A model generated the notes under the pieces. It worked only from the letters and a program-made list of their open reading frames with translations, was not told where the DNA came from and did no database searches. A stretch of 63,219 nt of DNA, taken from Methanosarcina sp. KYL-1. GTDB lineage: Archaea; Halobacteriota; Methanosarcinia; Methanosarcinales; Methanosarcinaceae. How positions within the stretch are numbered: position 1 is the first letter of the stretch; each line of letters opens with the position of its first letter. Positions 8,704 through 16,454 of this stretch are shown in pieces. Both the position numbers and the translations under genes were made by a program. The stretch is from assembly GCF_024372725.1 (NCBI RefSeq), contig NZ_VOUA01000021.1, positions 1 through 63,219 on the forward strand, written 5' to 3'.

Positions 8704-9873
8704 TTGAACCTGAAGCTTTTGAAAATTATGACTTTACTGCTTCTGCTTTTTATACTCTGCTTTGCGGATGTATCTGCGGCAGAAACTGGTGAAGAACCTT
8801 CCGGAAATTTGGCGTATCCGGATTTCACGGAAAGCGGGCATTATGACACCGATTTCAATGCCAGCTTTATGTCGGAGTGGTGGTACCAGAACGGGGACAT
8901 GAGGCTTGTTTCCGAGGACGGGGAAAAAAGAAACCTTGCCTTTTTTATTGTAGTTACACACCAGGAGTCTCCTGAATTGTTCAGGGACCCTGATTCGGGG
9001 CTGCAATTATCTAATATGGCTACCTTCTACGGGCTTTATCCTTATGGGGAGGCTACTGCTCATAATTTTACCCAGGTTTTTATACCCAGGTCTGATATTG
9101 AAAATTATATCGGATTTCATGTGCCTTACCTTGACTACACTTTCCCGGAAGGTTTACGGAGACTTTACGGCTCGAGTTTCGAGGGTTACGGGCTTGACTA
9201 CACCTACGATAATCTTCAACTGGACCTGGTTTTCAAGCCGCGCGTTGAAAAAACTATTGATAGTGCCATAGAGCCCGTTAATTTCACGACTTATGAAAGC
9301 GCTTATGGAAAACTTGAAGGAACTGTCGTGCTGGATGGCAAGGAATATGTGGTTACACAGGCTGACGGGTACTTTGACCACATGATTCCTTATACTACTA
9401 CTCTGCCTGTATGGGAAATGGAAATGCACGGGTGGAGCTGGGCGGAACTTACTACAGATAGTTACCAGACAGTACTATATGTCGTAAGGGGGCTTGAAGA
9501 TGGGTACGATACTTGCACGTATAAGCATCTGACCTTGATAGACAAGCATACAGGTGAAGTTGTTGCAGAATACTCAGGGGACGATGTGGAAATCGTTGAA
9601 ACCGATTGGGTAAATCTGACAGTAAAAGGAGTCTCCGTAAAAAGACCGGCTACCCTCGAAGTCTCAGCTCCGGGACTGCATATCGATATGGAAGCTCAAA
9701 GTGTGGTCCAGTTTGATGCCGCTTCGTATCCTGAAGATCGTGTGGGTTTTATTGATTTCATGGCATTCCAGCCCCTTACTGCTTCTATAGAATACGACGG
9801 GAATATCGAACACGGAAGCGCATTTTACGAATACATGATTACTGATTGGGGAGCGTTTGTCTCCTCCGCATAA
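8704..9873 (+). CDS. Secreted CrtC/AttH-like lipocalin-domain protein
   Basis: About 389 residues. A signal peptide (LLKIMTLLLLLFILCFADVSAA) opens the protein. The mature part has the EWWYQNGDM signature near residue 58, typical of the hydroxyneurosporene synthase (CrtC)/AttH superfamily, a double lipocalin-like fold; known members include carotenoid 1,2-hydratases, but most are unassigned. The substrate here is unknown; a carotenoid role should not be assumed. TTG at 8704 is preferred because GGAGTG lies 6 nt upstream; GTG 8695 overlaps that site. It stands alone in its region. Confidence 0.65.
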   Translation: MNLKLLKIMTLLLLLFILCFADVSAAETGEEPSGNLAYPDFTESGHYDTDFNASFMSEWWYQNGDMRLVSEDGEKRNLAFFIVVTHQESPELFRDPDSGLQLSNMATFYGLYPYGEATAHNFTQVFIPRSDIENYIGFHVPYLDYTFPEGLRRLYGSSFEGYGLDYTYDNLQLDLVFKPRVEKTIDSAIEPVNFTTYESAYGKLEGTVVLDGKEYVVTQADGYFDHMIPYTTTLPVWEMEMHGWSWAELTTDSYQTVLYVVRGLEDGYDTCTYKHLTLIDKHTGEVVAEYSGDDVEIVETDWVNLTVKGVSVKRPATLEVSAPGLHIDMEAQSVVQFDAASYPEDRVGFIDFMAFQPLTASIEYDGNIEHGSAFYEYMITDWGAFVSSA

Positions 9874-10013
9874 TCAGTGGAAGATCTCTGCGGATGGCGG
9901 GATAAGAAGGACTGCAAGTTTAAGGACTGTAAGTTTTTCATTTCCCGGCAATTCCTTAATTTTTAATTTTTTACTTCTTATTTTTCACGTCTGATTTTTT
10001 ACTTCTATATTTT

Positions 10014-10937
10014 TTATCTTTTCTTCCGAGTTGCAGTGTCCATCCAGAGTTCTTTCATCGTTCCCCTGATTTCTTCTATCTTTTTTATGTTTTCTTCATC
10101 GTTTATTATGTCAACTTCGTCGAAGGATTCGAGGGCAAGCTTGGCAGCTATTGAAGCATCATTAAGGTACCGGTTTCCGGCATCCGTCATGATGGTCTGG
10201 AGGGCTGAAGTGGCCTGGAAAACTGCGTTTTCCATCTTTTCGTCCTCAGCACTTTTTCCGATTTCTTCCAGGGATTCGGCAATGCTTCCGACTGCGCTTT
10301 GCAGGTTCTCCATCATGGCTGTCAGGGCCATTTCTTCCAGCATGAGCTCGACGCCCACAGCAGCTTCTTCAAGGTTCTGCTGGGCTGCAAGTTTTCCCGT
10401 ATCCCCCAGGCAGGAGATGCAGGTTGCAGCGTTTTCAGAAAAGTCAGGAATTCTCTGCCTGGCAACCGATTTTCCTATTTCTCCCAGCCCAATTGCAACC
10501 GCGACGATCTCTTTTTCCTTTTTCCGGAGTGCGGCCGTGTTTCCGCTTCCTCCAAGCACGGAAGCCGCAAGTTTGGCAACCATTTCCAGCTGATTCTCTG
10601 CGGCTGTTTTCCCTATTGTCCCGAAAGAGAGCAGGACCCTTACGGTCGTGCCTTCAGTGTCCCGTTCCATAGAGCACTGCAGTATCTTTTCAAGGGACCG
10701 GATCGCACTGACTGCCGCGTTTTCCATCCCCTGCATTACAGCGGCCTTCCCTATATCCTTGATGGAAATTACTGTTCTTTCCGCATCCGACACCTTCATA
10801 CTGTTCAGGTAGTCCATGCTCAGCTCTGCCAGGGAATCAAGGGCCTCTCTAACTCCTTCTTCAAAATTCTCTTCAATGGAAGCCAGCCCAAACCGGGTTA
10901 TTTTTTCTTCTATCTTGTCTTCTTCTTTTGAAAGCAT
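10014..10937 (-). CDS. Alpha-helical repeat protein, unknown function
   Basis: 307 residues, almost entirely predicted helix, no signal peptide or membrane segment. A motif of the form (D/E/T)-I-G-K-x-A recurs at residues 61, 107, 153, 179 and 225, each followed by an acidic/hydrophobic helix ending in E-x-x-x-x-A, which suggests armadillo- or HEAT-like repeats of about 23/46 residues. Such proteins usually serve as binding scaffolds. A degenerate unit lies at residues 201-220. AAAGGGGT precedes the ATG. I recognise no named family. Confidence 0.65.
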   Translation of the reverse strand: MLSKEEDKIEEKITRFGLASIEENFEEGVREALDSLAELSMDYLNSMKVSDAERTVISIKDIGKAAVMQGMENAAVSAIRSLEKILQCSMERDTEGTTVRVLLSFGTIGKTAAENQLEMVAKLAASVLGGSGNTAALRKKEKEIVAVAIGLGEIGKSVARQRIPDFSENAATCISCLGDTGKLAAQQNLEEAAVGVELMLEEMALTAMMENLQSAVGSIAESLEEIGKSAEDEKMENAVFQATSALQTIMTDAGNRYLNDASIAAKLALESFDEVDIINDEENIKKIEEIRGTMKELWMDTATRKKR

Positions 10938-11064
10938 AGCCTGAAACCCCTTTTCCGGCTCTGATGCCTTTATTGTCTGTTGCCTCTAGTACTCTTCTGT
11001 ACCTGTCTGTGCTTAATTATCCGTGCTTAACTATCTGTGCTTATTGCTTTTGCCTTTATCCCTA

Positions 11065-11169
11065 TTAATCCGCTATTTGGCCGCCCGAGAAATGGTATAT
11101 GTAGTAAAGGACCAGAAAAACAAGGATTGCCAGAACAGCTTTAAAATCTATTCTTTTCAAAAAATCCAT
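11065..11169 (-). CDS. Tiny membrane peptide, copy C (34 aa)
   Basis: Starts MDFLKRIDFKAVLAILVF and ends YYIYHFSGGQIAD. One transmembrane helix with the same core as the two peptides at 11739 and 11865 (DFKAVLA-L-VF, then Y-IY-FSGG-IA), but with a seven-residue extension at the front. GGGGG lies about 10 nt before the ATG. It is about 570 nt downstream of the other two, so may have its own promoter. Function unknown. Confidence 0.6.
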   Translation of the reverse strand: MDFLKRIDFKAVLAILVFLVLYYIYHFSGGQIAD

Positions 11170-11738
11170 TCTAATCGTTTCCCCCATTCCATTATTTACC
11201 CGGTTTCACTTCTGATTTACAGTCCCCAGTATTCAGTTCCCCCGGATTCCTTTAATTTATGGTGCCCTTTGCTCAAATAATTTGGGTAAGAGACTTTCAG
11301 TTCGAGGTGCAAGTAGTTATATTTACGAAGGCAATGGATAAAAAAAGGAAAAAAAGGATAAAATGCAGGATAAGTTAGGGACGGTGGACAGGTCAGGAAT
11401 CCCTTAAAGGTATGGCGGCAAATAGCAGCTATGGGGAAGTGCGATACACCGGTATCTAAAGTATCGACATCACACTGTATTTACGCAGTATGTTATCGTG
11501 GCTGTTATACACGGTATATTACCACGTCCAGTTATCATGCACCATATCCAATAATCAGGCTCATCAGGTGGCAGGACGGGCAGAGCTGAATTTCGTAAAT
11601 TTCTTTCCGGGTCGGGCCTGGGGAGTCCCTGCAGCCTTTATATTGATATTACCAGCTATCCGGCTACAGCTAAGAGTGTTTCCTTAGTTGTCCCTGACAT
11701 ACGTTTTTCCTTTTTAGGGGAAGTTTTTCGGCATAATC
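11170..11738. other. Gap between peptide genes B and C
   Basis: No gene seen. An inverted repeat CGATAC 11442-11447 with GTATCG 11461-11466 could form a hairpin, followed by short repeats of ACGGTATATTACCAC type near 11510-11530. Confidence 0.4.
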
Positions 11739-11822
11739 TCAGGCTATTGCGCCACCGGAGAAGTGGTATATATAATATAGAACTGCAAACACGAGTACTG
11801 CAAGGACTGCTTTGAAATCCAT
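11739..11822 (-). CDS. Tiny membrane peptide, copy B (27 aa)
   Basis: Starts MDFKAVLAVLVFAVLYYIYH and ends FSGGAIA. One transmembrane helix, almost no loop. AGGAGGACAAAAGTC precedes the ATG, a full Shine-Dalgarno sequence identical to that of copy A. It begins 42 nt after the stop of copy A, so the two are very likely one transcript. Most differences from copy A are confined to the middle of the helix and the C-terminal third is nearly unchanged, which argues for selection on protein sequence. Confidence 0.7.
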   Translation of the reverse strand: MDFKAVLAVLVFAVLYYIYHFSGGAIA

Positions 11823-11864
11823 GACTTTTGTCCTCCTTTTTTTTCGGCTCTTTTCCGGCTTTTC

Positions 11865-11948
11865 TCAGGCTATTGCGCCGCCGGAGAAGTAGTATATGTA
11901 GCATAGCGTACAAAATACGAGTACTGCAAGGACTGCTTTGAAATCCAT
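11865..11948 (-). CDS. Tiny membrane peptide, copy A (27 aa)
   Basis: Starts MDFKAVLAVLVFCTLCYIYY and ends FSGGAIA; one transmembrane helix with two cysteines where copy B has Ala/Tyr. A perfect AGGAGG lies 8 nt before the ATG, and a TATA box at about 12019-12029 predicts a leader of about 50 nt. First gene of the peptide cluster. No family recognised. Confidence 0.7.
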   Translation of the reverse strand: MDFKAVLAVLVFCTLCYIYYFSGGAIA

Positions 11949-12018
11949 GACTTTTGTCCTCCTTTTATAACTATCAAGAAAAATCCGTTTTGTTACGTAA
12001 TCTAGTAGCGAGGAGCAG

Positions 12019-12029
12019 GTATATAAAAA
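12019..12029 (-). promoter_or_regulatory. TATA box of the tiny-peptide operon
   Basis: On the minus strand ATTTTTATATACC is about 70 nt before the copy A ATG. Confidence 0.45.
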
Positions 12030-12229
12030 TGCCGTTTTTTTCCGCTTCAGATGAGCGTTTTTTGTTCTTTTAAAGGCCTCGCTTCTTTCCTTCTGTCCTT
12101 ATTCGGGCTTCAGGCTTCAGGAATGCCGGGAATGCAGTATAGGGGTTCTGCTGAACCTTATATGACTCCTTACTTTATTTTCTAAAAGTAATCTTATATA
12201 TTTTCCAGCGAAATTATTATGGGGGATTA

Positions 12230-12820
12230 ATTATAGGCAGGAATTTCTCGAATGTCCGCGTTATTTCCTTAATCTTGATCTTCCTATTTCTCCTGGGTTC
12301 GGGGTATGCGGAACAGGATGCGGGGGGCGGTGAAGAAGGTTCCGATGTTCCTGATGGATCCGAAAGCCCGGAGGATACGGTTTCTCCTGCCGACTGGATG
12401 GATTACGAACTGGCGGATGCCCGGACAGGGGAGACTTTCATGGTAAGCGATTTTCGGGGAAAACCTGTTCTTCTGGAAACCTTTGCTGTCTGGTGCCCTA
12501 CCTGCCTGAAGCAGCAGGAAGCAAAAAAGATGTTTGAGGATAAGGGGGACGAGGTAGTTCATATTTCCCTTGATGTTGACCCGAACGAGAACGCGGAAAT
12601 CGTAAGAAATCACATGGAAAGCAACGGTTTCGAGTGGTATTCTTCCGTGGCTCCTCCGGAAATGACCCGGGAACTAATAAACGAGTTCGGGATAACTGTC
12701 ATCAACGCCCCATCAGCATCTGTTGTCCTGGTATGCGAAGACCAGTCTGCCCGCCTGCTAGAAATGAACGGGGTAAAGCCAGTATCCCTTCTGGAAGAGG
12801 AGATCGAAAAGGGCTGTTAA
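12230..12820 (+). CDS. TlpA/ResA-like membrane-anchored thioredoxin
   Basis: Thiol-disulfide protein exported from the cytoplasm: an N-terminal hydrophobic helix, an acidic linker (about 35 residues), then a thioredoxin-fold domain with the active site WCPTC and a typical GKPVLLETFAVWC lead-in. It probably exchanges electrons with the CcdA-like protein encoded 260 nt later. The start is uncertain. TTG 12275 would cut into the signal helix and has no Shine-Dalgarno site. GGGGGA at 12221-12226 points instead to ATT 12230 or ATA 12233, giving a basic N-terminus (GRNFSNVR) before the helix. A TATA box near 12197 would place the RNA start very close to that site, so the case is not settled. Confidence 0.8.
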   Translation: MIGRNFSNVRVISLILIFLFLLGSGYAEQDAGGGEEGSDVPDGSESPEDTVSPADWMDYELADARTGETFMVSDFRGKPVLLETFAVWCPTCLKQQEAKKMFEDKGDEVVHISLDVDPNENAEIVRNHMESNGFEWYSSVAPPEMTRELINEFGITVINAPSASVVLVCEDQSARLLEMNGVKPVSLLEEEIEKGC

Positions 12821-12849
12821 GGACCTGGAAGGAAGCAGCATCTGATAGG

Positions 12850-12953
12850 AATCATCTGGTAAAATCGTCTGGTAGAATCATCTGGTAGAATCGTCTGGTA
12901 GAATCATCTGGTAGAATCATCTGGTAGAATCGTCTGGTAGAATCATCTGGTAG
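12850..12953. repeat. Tandem array, 13-nt unit, 8 copies
   Basis: Unit AATC(A/G)TCTGGTAG, the variable base alternating irregularly. It begins 30 nt after the TlpA-like stop. Confidence 0.9.
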
Positions 12954-13083
12954 AAAGCATAGCTGTATTACCTTGTGGACAGTACATGACGGCTTCTCAA
13001 TGGAGTTTTCAGGTCGGAAGTCCAGCTGAAGCATAAAGAAGGCTTCTGGCGTGTCAAGAGGGGGGACCTGAATAATAAATTAC

Positions 13084-13671
13084 TTGCTTGAGATTTCCCG
13101 GGCTTTCCTGCTCGGGCTGCTGATACCTCTTACTGCGGTCTGCGTTATTCCTCTTTACCCGGGGTTTTTAGCCTATCTCTCGAACCAGTCGGGAAAAATT
13201 CCGGGAGGTCAGGGAGGTCAGGGAGATGAACACAGCAGAAAAATGCTTGTTTTATTATGGCTGGTAATCACGGCCGGGGTCATTACCTTCATCCTTATCC
13301 CTGGATTCCTGTTTACAACGATTTTGCAGGTTTCCCTTACAAAGGTCATTGGCGTTATGTCTCCTATTGCATTCGGAATCTTTCTCCTTATCAGCCTCAT
13401 CCTTATTTTTGATGTTGATATGGCAAAGTACCTTCCGAGAGGCCGGGCTCCCAGGGCAGGGAAACCTTATGTTACTGCTTCCCTTTACGGCTTCTTTTTC
13501 GGGGCGGTTGTAATCCCCTTCCAGCTTTTCTCGGCCTTCTCCGCACAGCCTGGTCGGGAGGTCATCGCGTTTCTTGTCAGGCATAGAATAACAATCAACC
13601 TGACAGCAGGAATTGTCATGTTTGTGGTTTCCGTCTACTATCTGGTGTTTGTTTTCAGGATATTCGGGTGA
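13084..13671 (+). CDS. CcdA/DsbD-like membrane electron carrier (short)
   Basis: 195 residues, about five to six transmembrane helices. The first helix carries the CcdA signature region AVCVIPLYPGFLAYL with the conserved Cys. CcdA proteins pass reducing equivalents across the membrane between two Cys residues in different helices; here the matching later helix (YGFFFGAVVIPFQLFS) has no Cys, so the protein looks like a one-cysteine variant. TTG 13084 is a possible start; the strong GGGGGG at 13060-13065 is better spaced for ATA 13072 or 13075 (then INYLLEISRAF). Its partner is probably the TlpA-like protein upstream. Confidence 0.75.
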   Translation: MLEISRAFLLGLLIPLTAVCVIPLYPGFLAYLSNQSGKIPGGQGGQGDEHSRKMLVLLWLVITAGVITFILIPGFLFTTILQVSLTKVIGVMSPIAFGIFLLISLILIFDVDMAKYLPRGRAPRAGKPYVTASLYGFFFGAVVIPFQLFSAFSAQPGREVIAFLVRHRITINLTAGIVMFVVSVYYLVFVFRIFG

Positions 13672-13787
13672 GGTGTTTTTCCAGGCAAAGAGCTAACATG
13701 TGCAGGTAACACAGGTACTTCAGATAGGTAATTTTGGATAAGAAGGTACGATGAGTAAGATGATTTGCATGCACTGGGGGGTTATGA

Positions 13788-14321
13788 ATGCTTATGCAAA
13801 GGGACAGGCGGGTCGGGATGATCTTGATGCTGGTGCTTATACTTGCAGGCATCCTGAGCAGCTGCTGTATCGAAGCGGATGGCGAGGAGGAAGTGATCGG
13901 CACGACTCCGGATGGGCTGGAAATCAGGGTCAGCCCGGGAGGGGAACAGTTCATAGTCGAGCCTGAGAAGCTGGTTTCCGGGGGGACCCCAATAGACGGG
14001 ATCCTGTCCATAGACAACCAGAAATACGTTAGGGTGGAGGAGGCTGATGCATGGGTCAGGGAAGACAGCAGGGTACACCCGAAAACCGTGGTCTTCGGTA
14101 TCGAGGTCGAAGGAGCCTTCAAGGCTTACCGTGAAAGTGACCTGATTGAAGAGGGGGTTATCGAGGACAGCGTAAATGGCTTTCCCATAAGGGTCGAAAG
14201 GGACGAGGCGGGAATAGTAACCGTGACGAACCTGGGTACCGGGGAGGAAATCGTCAAGGAAAGAGACTTCTGGTTTGCCTGGTATGCTTTCCACCCGGAT
14301 ACCGAGCTGTATGAAGGCTAA
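13788..14321 (+). CDS. DUF3179-like lipoprotein
   Basis: 177 residues. Signal peptide with a lipobox-like end (LILAGILSSCC), then a short version of the DUF3179 domain: VVFGIEVEGAFKAY, VNGFPIRVERD and FWFAWYAFHPDTELYEG. DUF3179 proteins are found outside the cell beside thioredoxin/CcdA genes; their activity is not known. This one lacks the N-terminal half of the usual domain and is shorter than typical members. GGGGGG lies about 12 nt upstream; ATG 13794 is an alternative start. Confidence 0.7.
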   Translation: MLMQRDRRVGMILMLVLILAGILSSCCIEADGEEEVIGTTPDGLEIRVSPGGEQFIVEPEKLVSGGTPIDGILSIDNQKYVRVEEADAWVREDSRVHPKTVVFGIEVEGAFKAYRESDLIEEGVIEDSVNGFPIRVERDEAGIVTVTNLGTGEEIVKERDFWFAWYAFHPDTELYEG

Positions 14322-14324
14322 ATG

Positions 14325-14392
14325 AAGGTCAATGAAAAGTTGAATGAAGATTGAATGAAAGTTGAATGAAAGTTAAAATTGCGAAATTAAGG
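14325..14392. repeat. Short tandem array, about 11-12-nt unit
   Basis: Repeats of AATGAAAGTTG type, five imperfect copies, directly after the DUF3179 stop. Confidence 0.7.
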
Positions 14393-14411
14393 TTATTGGA
14401 GGTATGTTTTG

Positions 14412-14975
14412 ATGAAAAGGAACATTCAGGGTTTGTATGTACTTTTATGCGTTATTTGCCTGGTATTTGCAGCGGGCTGTGCTGAAAATGGAGAGGAAGG
14501 GCCGGTTCCCGAAGAAGAAATACCTGCAGTCACAGAGGCACCTGAAGTTGTAGAGACACCTGAAATTGTAGAGACACCTGAAATTGTAGAGACACCTGAA
14601 ATTGTAGAGACACCTGAAATTGTAGAGACACCTGCAGTCACAGAGGCTGGAAAAGCCAGTGTTGAGGTCCTTGACCATCCCACAGGTGTTGAGAGCGGGG
14701 AAACCTTTACCGTCCGCTGGAAAGTGGCAGGCGGAACCCCGGGGGACATCAGCACGACTTCAATCATAAGCGGGTCCGGAAGCGGGGATGAAAGCCTTGA
14801 GTCCTATCCGGTAAAAAGCTCTCCCCAGGGAGGCACCAGCCCCAAAGAATTCGAAACCCAGATGAGGGCTCCTCTTTCCGGAACTGTCTATTTCAGGGCT
14901 TATGCTATTGTGGATGGAAATGAAGTCTTTTCCCGGGAATACAGGATTTCGGTAACCGGCTCCTCAGGGTACTGA
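14412..14975 (+). CDS. Lipoprotein with EIVETP hexapeptide repeats
   Basis: 187 residues from ATG 14412, with GGAGG upstream. Signal peptide with lipobox VFAAGC near residue 25, an acidic linker containing five six-residue repeats of (EV/EI)VETP, and a C-terminal beta-rich domain (about residues 78-187; VRWKVAGGTPGDIS...) resembling an Ig-like fold. The linker is probably a flexible spacer that lifts the domain off the membrane. No function known. It is the last of the TlpA-CcdA-DUF3179 group, all of which face outward. Confidence 0.7.
   Translation: MKRNIQGLYVLLCVICLVFAAGCAENGEEGPVPEEEIPAVTEAPEVVETPEIVETPEIVETPEIVETPEIVETPAVTEAGKASVEVLDHPTGVESGETFTVRWKVAGGTPGDISTTSIISGSGSGDESLESYPVKSSPQGGTSPKEFETQMRAPLSGTVYFRAYAIVDGNEVFSREYRISVTGSSGY
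14541..14630. repeat. In-gene tandem array, 18-nt unit, 5 copies
   Basis: Unit CCTGAAATTGTAGAGACA, in frame, encoding the EIVETP repeats of the lipoprotein. Four of five copies are identical, so the expansion is recent. Confidence 0.9.
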
Positions 14976-14989
14976 GGTAAATTAAGGAA

Positions 14990-15105
14990 GTAGAGCTCAG
15001 CTATCAAAGCACATTTCAGAGCTCATCTCAGAACACATTTCAGAGCACGTTTCAGAGCCCATTCCATATTCCATTTCAAAGCACATTTCAAAGCACATTC
15101 GGAAA
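14990..15105. repeat. Degenerate short repeats
   Basis: Irregular copies of CA(C/G)ATTTCA(G/A)AGC in the 160-nt gap before the phosphoribosyltransferase gene. Confidence 0.6.
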
Positions 15106-15138
15106 AGAAAACCCGATAAACGCAGGCATTATACCACC

Positions 15139-15873
15139 ATGCCAGAAAAGAAAAGGCATTTCAAGAAGTCCCGGTGCTCTCCGGCAGGGCAGGATTCATT
15201 CAGGTGCGAGCTGATCAGTTTCAGGAAAGTCTGCAGGCTTTCCAGGCTCCTCAGCCGGAAAATCAAAGACTCTGGCTACCGGCCTGACCTGATCGTCGCC
15301 ATCGGCAGGGGCGGCTATGTACCTGCGAGAATGGTCGCTGATTTTCTCCTTTTCAACGACCTGACCTCCATGAAGATCGAGCACTACATGAGGGCTGCGG
15401 ATATGCAGGAAGAAGCCCGGATCAAATTTCCCATCTCCGTAGATATAAGCCGGAAAAAAGTGCTCATCGTAGACGATGTGACCGACACCGGGGAGACCTT
15501 GTGCCTTGCTGTGGACTATGTGCAGAGCTTGGATCCCGCAGAAGTCAGGACTGCAGTCCTCCAGCACAAGAGGTGTTCCGCCTTCACCCCGGATTTTTAT
15601 GCCCAGAAGATCGTCAAATGGCGCTGGATCATCTATCCCTGGGCCCGCTACGAAGACCTTGCAGGGTTTACGGAAAAAATCATTGGAAACCGGACCCTGG
15701 ACCTCTCCGGGATCACGGCTGAGTTTAAAGACAGGTACAAGCTTGAGGTAGGGGAAAAAGAGCTCCTTGAATTTCTGGAAGATCTTGGGGAAAGGGGAGA
15801 GGTCGAGCGAGTTGAGGGGGAGAAACCAGGGTGGCGGGTCAGGAAGAGGCAAGTGGCAAAATTAAATTATTAG
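15139..15873 (+). CDS. Phosphoribosyltransferase (type I PRTase)
   Basis: 244 residues. The PRTase core is seen as DLIVAIGRGGYVPARMVAD near residue 49 and the PRPP-binding motif VLIVDDVTDTGETL near residue 111. A ~60-residue C-terminal region, rich in charged residues and possibly a winged-helix-like domain (ELLEFLEDLGERGEVERVEG), follows. It belongs with the hypoxanthine/xanthine-type archaeal PRTases (COG2236); base specificity cannot be read from sequence. No Shine-Dalgarno site is evident. Stands alone. Confidence 0.8.
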   Translation: MPEKKRHFKKSRCSPAGQDSFRCELISFRKVCRLSRLLSRKIKDSGYRPDLIVAIGRGGYVPARMVADFLLFNDLTSMKIEHYMRAADMQEEARIKFPISVDISRKKVLIVDDVTDTGETLCLAVDYVQSLDPAEVRTAVLQHKRCSAFTPDFYAQKIVKWRWIIYPWARYEDLAGFTEKIIGNRTLDLSGITAEFKDRYKLEVGEKELLEFLEDLGERGEVERVEGEKPGWRVRKRQVAKLNY

Positions 15874-16091
15874 ATATGATTTTTCCTGTAAAGTGTTTCT
15901 CACAAATAATCCCATGCCTCATCTTCCTCCGTTTTTCATGTTTATTTAAAAAGACGTCAAAATATCCTGAAATGGGGTTGGGCATCTGATTTTGGGGGTG
16001 TGTTGGGAGATGGGTGGGGGGTAAAAGGTTGGGGATTTTTGGATCTGAAAAGAGTATTTCTCAGATGCCCTTAACCTATAATAGAACTGCA

Positions 16092-16102
16092 AATTATATA
16101 AG
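16092..16102 (+). promoter_or_regulatory. TATA box with no gene behind it
   Basis: AATTATATAAG predicts an RNA start near 16122-16126; what follows is a hairpin and T-run instead of a coding frame. Confidence 0.35.
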
Positions 16103-16121
16103 AATGGGGAAATAATGATTG

Positions 16122-16186
16122 TTTAGCTCATTTTATGGAAGTACTGTAAATATATGCTTAAATTAAGCAGTACTTCTATTTTTTTA
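16122..16186 (+). ncRNA. Candidate small RNA or orphan terminator
   Basis: A TATA box is followed by a stem AAGTACTG 16139-16146 with CAGTACTT 16168-16175, an inner palindrome TGCTTAAATTAAGCA (16155-16169) and a T-run at 16179-16185. Together they would make an RNA of about 60 nt. It may equally be a terminator for the PRTase transcript. Confidence 0.3.
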
Positions 16187-16199
16187 ATTTCCTCATTTT

Positions 16200-16454
16200 T
16201 CAAGTTCTCCTGCTCTGGTTTCCGCTTCTGATTTTGTTTCTTTTTTCCTTTTCAGGAGTGATTTCCTTTTCAGGAGTGATTTCCTTTTCAGGAGTGATTT
16301 CCTTTTCAGGAGTGATTTCATTCTCAGGAATGATCTCCTTTTCAGGAGCGGGTCTGATAATGATCTTAAAAAATAAAAAAAGGAGGAAAATGAGGGGAAA
16401 TAGGAGGAAAATACGAAGACAAAGGAAAATCAGGGTTTCTGATTTGTCCTTCAC
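16200..16454 (-). CDS. Small membrane protein with EITPEK repeats
   Basis: 84 residues from GTG 16454, whose GTGA overlaps the ATGTGA end of the phosphoesterase gene, so it is probably translated by coupling. One strong transmembrane helix (IFLCLRIFLLFPLIFLLFLF) is followed by a tail of six-residue repeats EITPEK and a basic end. The tail comes from an 18-nt DNA array, so the protein could be a by-product of repeat growth; the overlap and the clean helix argue that it is real. Confidence 0.45.
   Translation of the reverse strand: MKDKSETLIFLCLRIFLLFPLIFLLFLFFKIIIRPAPEKEIIPENEITPEKEITPEKEITPEKEITPEKEKRNKIRSGNQSRRT
16244..16351. repeat. Tandem array, 18-nt unit, 6 copies
   Basis: Unit TTTCCTTTTCAGGAGTGA; the outer copies are diverged. 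Multiple of three, so it keeps the minus-strand frame open. Confidence 0.9.
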
